A stretch of 34,226 bases of DNA from Candidatus Wolfebacteria bacterium. Lineage in GTDB: Bacteria; Patescibacteriota; Minisyncoccia; Phycocordibacterales; NVSU01. Positions within the stretch are counted from its first letter, which is position 1. The number at the start of each line of letters is the position of its first letter. The stretch lies in contig NVSU01000012.1 in assembly GCA_002401345.1 (NCBI GenBank), positions 1 to 34,226 of the forward strand, in the 5' to 3' direction. Shown here piece after piece: positions 30,513 through 34,226 of this stretch. The translations under genes were made by a program, and so were the position numbers. The notes beneath the pieces are model-generated. The model was not told where the DNA came from, made no database searches, and was given only the letters and a program-made list of their open reading frames with translations.

Positions 30513-31559
30513 ATGCTAAATAAATTTTACAAATTATTTTCTAATGACATTGGAATTGACTTAGGGACAGTTAATACACTTGTGTATTTAAAAGGTCATG
30601 GAGTTATTCTCAATGAACCATCTGTGGTTGCGGTCAACCAAAAAACTGGTCAGGTCGTTGCAGTAGGAAGTGATGCTCGGGCGATGCTTGGACGAACACC
30701 TGGTCACATTAAGGCGGTGCGTCCTCTTGTTGATGGAGTGATTTCAGATTTCGAAGTTACAGAAGAGATGCTCGCATATCTTATAAATAAGGCAGAGAAA
30801 GTATCTAAAAAATTCTTTCGACCGCGTGTAGTCATTGGAGTTCCTTCTGGAATTACAAGTGTCGAAACACGTGCGGTGTATGACGCAGCCAAGAGCGCAG
30901 GAGCGCGAGAAATATATATTATTGAAGAACCAATGGCTGCAGCTATTGGGGTAAACTTGCCTACAAAGGAACCGGTAGGATCTATGATAATCGACATTGG
31001 AGGAGGGACAACTGATGTTGCAGTCATCTCACTTGGAGGAATTGTAAAATCAAAAAATATTAGAATTGCAGGAGATAAATTAAACGATGATATCATTTCA
31101 TATGTTAAAGATGAGTTTAAATTGCTTATTGGAGAGAGAACATCAGAAGGAGTGAAGATAGCGATTGGCTCAGTGATTGGTGGCAATAATATTGAAGCTG
31201 AGATTCGTGGTCGTGATCTGGTAACAGGTCTTCCTCGTAAAGTTATTTTGACGGATGCTGATGTTCGAGAAGCACTTTCTCACTCAATAAATGGATTAGT
31301 AGAGGGAATTAAAGAGGTACTTGAAATTACTCCACCTGAAATCTTATCTGATGTGATGAAACGAGGGATTACATTGGTTGGAGGTGGTGCACTTATTCAA
31401 GATTTAGCGGTGTTATTAAAAAATATTCTGAAAATACCGATTCATGTAGCAGATGATCCATTGAGTGCAGTTGCACGAGGAACTGGGATTATTCTTGAAG
31501 ACGTTGATGAGTATAAGGAACTATTAGTGTCAACTGAAGATGACTATCCTCTCGAATAG
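30513..31559 (+). CDS. mreB: Rod-shape-determining protein MreB
   Basis: MreB is the bacterial actin that organises cell-wall synthesis in rod-shaped cells. The 348-residue protein has a possible amphipathic N-terminal membrane helix (MLNKFYKLF). It then shows the actin-fold motifs: phosphate 1 GIDLGTVNTLVYLKG, connect 1 IGVPSGITSVETRAV with EEPMAAAIG, phosphate 2 MIIDIGGGTTDVAVISLGG and the adenosine motif LVGGGALIQDL. It follows proS by 10 nt without a ribosome-binding site. The mreC start lies inside its last codons (20-nt overlap), so the two are coupled. The mreD, pbp2 and rodA genes do not follow here. Confidence 0.97.
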   Translation: MLNKFYKLFSNDIGIDLGTVNTLVYLKGHGVILNEPSVVAVNQKTGQVVAVGSDARAMLGRTPGHIKAVRPLVDGVISDFEVTEEMLAYLINKAEKVSKKFFRPRVVIGVPSGITSVETRAVYDAAKSAGAREIYIIEEPMAAAIGVNLPTKEPVGSMIIDIGGGTTDVAVISLGGIVKSKNIRIAGDKLNDDIISYVKDEFKLLIGERTSEGVKIAIGSVIGGNNIEAEIRGRDLVTGLPRKVILTDADVREALSHSINGLVEGIKEVLEITPPEILSDVMKRGITLVGGGALIQDLAVLLKNILKIPIHVADDPLSAVARGTGIILEDVDEYKELLVSTEDDYPLE

Positions 31560-32340
31560 AAAATCCGCTCAGCGGAAAAAAAGAACAATAGCTATTGCGA
31601 TAGGTGTACTTGTGATACTCGTGATACTTTCCCGTTTTTCTTTTTTTAGCCCGCTTTCGTCAGTATTTCATGCAATTACACTTCCGCTATGGAAGGCTAA
31701 AATTTCTATAACTGACACTGTGCGCGGAGTCACATCTTCGTTTGCATCAAAACGTTCACTTGTTGAAGAAAACGAGCTGCTTCGTGAAAGATTGAATGAA
31801 TTTGAAATTTCTTTTCAATACAACGATGTAATAGTTGAAGAAAATAAGAAATTAAAAGAATTATTTAACCGAAGCAATGAAAACGAAGAAGATCTCACAG
31901 TAGCTTCAATTCTTACCAAGCCTAATCAATCTCCCTACGGAACACTTATTATTGATATAGGATCTGATTCTGGAGTCGAAGTGGGTGATTACATAATCGC
32001 ACGTGGAAATGTAGTGCTTGGCGAAATCAAAGATGTATTTTCAAATTCATCACGAGTCACACTATTTTCAAAATCAGGTAATGAAATAGAAGGAATACTT
32101 TCTGAGTTCGATATATTTGTTACCTTAACAGGAAAGGGGTCTGGTAATTTTGAGTTTACTATACCTCGAGATATAGAAATTATAGATGGATTGGAAGTGA
32201 TCATTCCATCGATTAATTCATATCTTATAGCAGATGTAAGAAATATCGTTCGAGATCCACGTGACCCTCTTCAAAAAATAGTATTGGCAAGTCCTGTAAA
32301 TATTCAGGAACTAAGGTTTGTACAAGTACTAAAAAAATAA
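31540..32340 (+). CDS. mreC: Rod-shape-determining protein MreC
   Basis: MreC is the cell-shape scaffold connecting MreB with the periplasmic/outer wall-synthesis machinery. The 266-residue protein has a basic cytoplasmic start and a membrane segment (about residues 17-38). A coiled coil follows (about 65-110, SLVEENELLRERLNEFE and VIVEENKKLKELF). Then comes the beta-rich MreC core (about 120-265), with YGTLIIDIGSDSGVEVGDYI, GEIKDVFSNSSRVTLFS and an ending in GLEVIIPSINSYLIADVRNI plus PVNIQELRFVQVL. The start ATG overlaps mreB by 20 nt. Just after it the DNA has a short palindrome TCCGCTCAGCGGA (31564-31576) inside the coding sequence. Confidence 0.92.
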   Translation: MTILSNRKSAQRKKRTIAIAIGVLVILVILSRFSFFSPLSSVFHAITLPLWKAKISITDTVRGVTSSFASKRSLVEENELLRERLNEFEISFQYNDVIVEENKKLKELFNRSNENEEDLTVASILTKPNQSPYGTLIIDIGSDSGVEVGDYIIARGNVVLGEIKDVFSNSSRVTLFSKSGNEIEGILSEFDIFVTLTGKGSGNFEFTIPRDIEIIDGLEVIIPSINSYLIADVRNIVRDPRDPLQKIVLASPVNIQELRFVQVLKK

Positions 32341-32375
32341 CTAGTGTATACATAATTTTCTAGTTGAGTCAGTTT

Positions 32376-33647
32376 ATGTCAGATTTTAATTTTAAAATTG
32401 AAAAAAAACTACCAAATAATCTTGGAAGGGCAGGAACCTACAGTACTCCTCATGGTGATATACCAACTCCAGCATTTGTGACAGTAGGTACAAAAGCAAC
32501 TATTAAATCGCTTTCACCAGAACAAGTCAAAAAACTTGGTGCTGATGTGGTGCTCGCAAATACCTATCACCTGTATCTACAACCCGGACATAAAATAGTA
32601 CAAGGTGCAGGTGGGCTTCATTCGTTTATGAATTGGAATGGTCCCATTATGACGGACTCTGGTGGATTTCAAGTGTTTTCCCTTGGTGCCGCATTTGGAT
32701 CTAATGTATCAAAAATTGCCAGTGATACGGATGAGGTTTGTACAGATACAGAAGGGGGACACTGTAAGCTCGCAACTATCGATGAAGAGGGAGTTACCTT
32801 TAAATCGCATATCGATGGAAGCTCCCATCGATTTACTCCAGAGAGCTCCATGCAGATTCAAGAAGCACTCGGTGCTGATATTATATTTGCATTTGATGAA
32901 TGTACATCACCTCAGGCTTCTGAAGCATATCAAAGAGAAGCAATGGATCGAACACATCGATGGGCACAACGAAGTTTAGATGAATTTCATACATTACAAG
33001 AAATACGAAATAAAAAAAATCTTCCACAACAAGCACTCTTTGGTATTGTTCAAGGAGGTCGCCATAAAAATCTTCGAGAAGAATCTGCTCGAATAATTAA
33101 AGAAATGCGAATTACTTCGAATAATTCGTCCCGAGCAGAGTCGGGGAAAGTGGATACCAGTGGAAGAGAATTTGATGGATTTGGTATAGGAGGATCATTT
33201 AATAAAGAAGATATGTATTCAGTTGTAGGATGGGTAAATAAGATTCTTCCAGAAGATAAACCTCGTCACTTGCTTGGTATTGGTGAGCCAGCAGATATAT
33301 TTGGAGGAGTAGAGAATGGTACTGATCTATTTGACTGTGTCGCACCAACACGTGTTGCTCGAAACGGCCAGCTTCACACAAAGGATGGAAAAATAAATAT
33401 TACTAATGCAAAATTTAGTAAAGATTTTTCCCCGATTGAATCTGACTGTGAATGTTATACATGCAAGCATTATACTCGTGCATATATCTCCCACCTTTTT
33501 AGGGCAAAAGAAATGTTCGCATCGACACTTGCGTCAATTCATAATCTTCACTTTATGGTTCAGCTCACTAAAGACATCCGTTCATCAATTATTGAAAACA
33601 CATTTGACACGTTTAAAGAGGAGTTTTTGCGGAAATATATAAAATAA
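32376..33647 (+). CDS. tgt: Queuine tRNA-ribosyltransferase (tRNA-guanine transglycosylase)
   Basis: Tgt replaces the wobble G34 of tRNAs with GUN anticodons by a queuosine precursor. The motifs are TPAFVTVGTKATIKSLSPE, LANTYHLYLQPG, the catalytic/binding segment MTDSGGFQVFSLG, FAFDECTSP, FGIVQGG, GFGIGGSF, LLGIGEPADI, the second catalytic Asp in LFDCVAPTRVARNGQ and the zinc site CECYTC plus the later His. The ATG at 32376 gives 423 residues. An in-frame TTG at 32364 (MSQF...) sits 7 nt after CATAAT, like other starts here, and is an alternative. An insert (about residues 249-268, NNSSRAESGKVDTSG) contains TCCCGA...TCGGGG from the palindrome family. No other queuosine genes are in the window. 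Confidence 0.94.
   Translation: MSDFNFKIEKKLPNNLGRAGTYSTPHGDIPTPAFVTVGTKATIKSLSPEQVKKLGADVVLANTYHLYLQPGHKIVQGAGGLHSFMNWNGPIMTDSGGFQVFSLGAAFGSNVSKIASDTDEVCTDTEGGHCKLATIDEEGVTFKSHIDGSSHRFTPESSMQIQEALGADIIFAFDECTSPQASEAYQREAMDRTHRWAQRSLDEFHTLQEIRNKKNLPQQALFGIVQGGRHKNLREESARIIKEMRITSNNSSRAESGKVDTSGREFDGFGIGGSFNKEDMYSVVGWVNKILPEDKPRHLLGIGEPADIFGGVENGTDLFDCVAPTRVARNGQLHTKDGKINITNAKFSKDFSPIESDCECYTCKHYTRAYISHLFRAKEMFASTLASIHNLHFMVQLTKDIRSSIIENTFDTFKEEFLRKYIK
33129..33147. repeat. Short TCCCGA...TCGGGGA palindrome inside tgt
   Basis: TCCCGA, GCAGAG, TCGGGGA form a small hairpin within a non-conserved loop of Tgt. Its arms match those of the palindromes at 15462-15499 and 27123-27163. Confidence 0.45.
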
Positions 33648-33678
33648 AAAAAGCTCCAAAATTTTTTGGAGCTTTTTT
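33646..33678. terminator. Bidirectional terminator after tgt
   Basis: A7, GCTCCAAAA, its complement and T6 make a classical intrinsic terminator in both directions. It separates tgt from the convergent small gene. Confidence 0.9.
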
Positions 33679-33689
33679 GCCACTATTTT

Positions 33690-33968
33690 TTAATCCAACC
33701 AACTTGTATCGACTCTGATATCAGACGGGGCTTTCTCAATTTTCATTGAAACACCATATGCTGATTCAAAAGAATACCTTGGATAACCAAAATGATGTAT
33801 ACGAATGTCGGTAGCCAGCGGAAAATCTTTTTTCATAAACTTAATGATTGTTTCTAAATCATCGAATGCTAGAGAATTGGCATAAACATAGTAAATAACC
33901 TTTTTGACATTAGAGGCGTAAACTTTACGCAATGACTTTTTTCCTGTAACTGGAAGTTTTATTTTCAT
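33690..33968 (-). CDS. Hypothetical small basic protein
   Basis: No family is recognised. The 92-residue protein has no signal peptide or membrane segment and looks like a compact alpha/beta domain (KKVIYYVYANSLAFDDLETI, then KKDFPLATDIRIHHFGYPRY, and SAYGVSMKIEKAPSDIRVD). The start at 33968 is about 60 nt downstream of a perfect sigma-70 promoter, so it should be strongly transcribed. A terminator follows, so it is a single-gene unit. The leader has GTTAAAT/ATTTAAC, which may form a hairpin, and a short overlapping ATG ORF starts just upstream. Function unknown. Confidence 0.7.
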   Translation of the reverse strand: MKIKLPVTGKKSLRKVYASNVKKVIYYVYANSLAFDDLETIIKFMKKDFPLATDIRIHHFGYPRYSFESAYGVSMKIEKAPSDIRVDTSWLD

Positions 33969-34037
33969 TGGGTTGCATTTTTAAAAGTTAAATTTTATGT
34001 ATTTAACGGACGATCTAGTCCAAACAAATCTGGGTGT

Positions 34038-34067
34038 ATTATAACATAAGATTTAGCCAATTGTCAA
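34038..34067 (-). promoter_or_regulatory. Consensus promoter of the 33690-33968 gene
   Basis: On the minus strand TTGACA (34062-34067), an 18-nt spacer and TATAAT (34038-34043), preceded by TGT. Both hexamers are perfect consensus. Transcription should start near 34031, about 60 nt before the ATG. Confidence 0.75.
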
Positions 34068-34133
34068 GCTAAGTAAAAATACATTATTTTGCTATTTTTT
34101 TATACTCAGTAAAGGAGGAAACACATACCCTAG

Positions 34134-34226
34134 GTTCAACAAGTAAGTGCAACACTTGGTAATATATCAAGTGTTATGAAATATCAACATTTAAGCGTCA
34201 GGGAGCGCGAAAAAATACAAGAAATG
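34134..34226 (+). mobile_element. Left end of an IS30-like insertion sequence (runs off the window)
   Basis: The sequence GTTCAACAAGTAAGTGCAAC followed by ACTT resembles the terminal inverted repeat of IS30-family elements, which often contain a TTGCACTT-type core. It leads within 40 nt to a transposase start. AACACTTG (34151-34158) and CAAGTGTT (34168-34175) form a hairpin directly before the ATG. The exact left boundary cannot be fixed without the other end or the target duplication. Confidence 0.6.
34176..34226 (+). CDS. IS30-family transposase, first 17 codons
   Basis: The partial protein MKYQHLSVREREKIQEM matches the characteristic IS30 transposase N-terminus (a Y-x-x-L-S/T-x-x-E-R-x-x-I pattern preceding the helix-turn-helix). 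The gene continues past the window end, so whether it is intact cannot be judged. The hairpin immediately before the ATG may limit its translation. Confidence 0.7.
   Translation, partial: MKYQHLSVREREKIQEM

Noticed and set aside
30704-31186. 160-codon ORF antisense to mreB
   Set aside because: It is a shadow of MreB's conserved coding sequence, without independent signals.

Overview
The window looks like chromosomal DNA from a candidate-phyla-radiation (Patescibacteria, most likely Parcubacteria-like) bacterium. This is inferred from AT-rich DNA, small gaps between genes, no recognisable Shine-Dalgarno sequence in front of the genes (many starts look leaderless), a much shortened SMC protein, a prolyl-tRNA synthetase without its editing insertion, and many hypothetical small membrane proteins among conserved housekeeping genes. 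No 16S gene is present, so the phylum call is an inference.

Layout. 1-3.1 kb (+): RNase III (rnc) and a mini-SMC. 3.2-6.96 kb (-): rnr and a CapA-VanY fusion, ending against smc in a 48-bp perfect palindrome. 7.0-9.9 kb (+): rpsP with a charged tail, murD and a membrane-anchored hypothetical. 9.9-11.9 kb (-): a TPR/SpoIIE-type phosphatase that looks Bacteroidota-derived. 12.1-15.2 kb (+): KH-domain protein (khpA-like), trmD and a PIF1/RecD-like helicase with a long structured leader. 15.2-15.56 kb: a regulatory region with a near-consensus promoter, a candidate short terminated RNA and a large palindrome. 15.6-25.7 kb (+): rpoB-rpoC-dnaG-rpoD, i.e. core RNA polymerase, primase and the housekeeping sigma factor in one gene string. 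25.8-26.7 kb (+): a DUF378 protein with a Cys-rich tail and a two-TM hypothetical preceded by a 10-codon upstream ORF. 26.9-29.1 kb (-): tRNA-Thr(UGU), with a hypothetical, tsf and rpsB further upstream on the same strand. 29.2-33.6 kb (+): proS-mreB-mreC-tgt. 33.7-34.0 kb (-): a small unknown protein with a consensus promoter. 34.1 kb to the end: the left end and first 17 codons of an IS30-like transposase.

Together the genes cover information processing (RNase III, RNase R, S16, S2, EF-Ts, TrmD, Tgt, ProRS, RNAP, sigma, primase) and the envelope and cell shape (MurD, CapA-VanY, MreBC). The most notable features beyond ordinary genes are two families of short palindromes. One, 16 bp, lies inside the coding tails of rpsP, rpoC and rpoD, always in the same frame. 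The other, based on TCCCGA...TCGGGG, lies upstream of rpoB, inside tgt, and inside a duplicated fragment of the tRNA-Thr gene. Other notable features are a recurring -10 box placed 6-7 nt before start codons, a leader module shared by rnc and the helicase, and several altered housekeeping proteins (hinge-less SMC, RpoB with an unusual rifampicin pocket, RpoD with lysine-rich tandem repeats).
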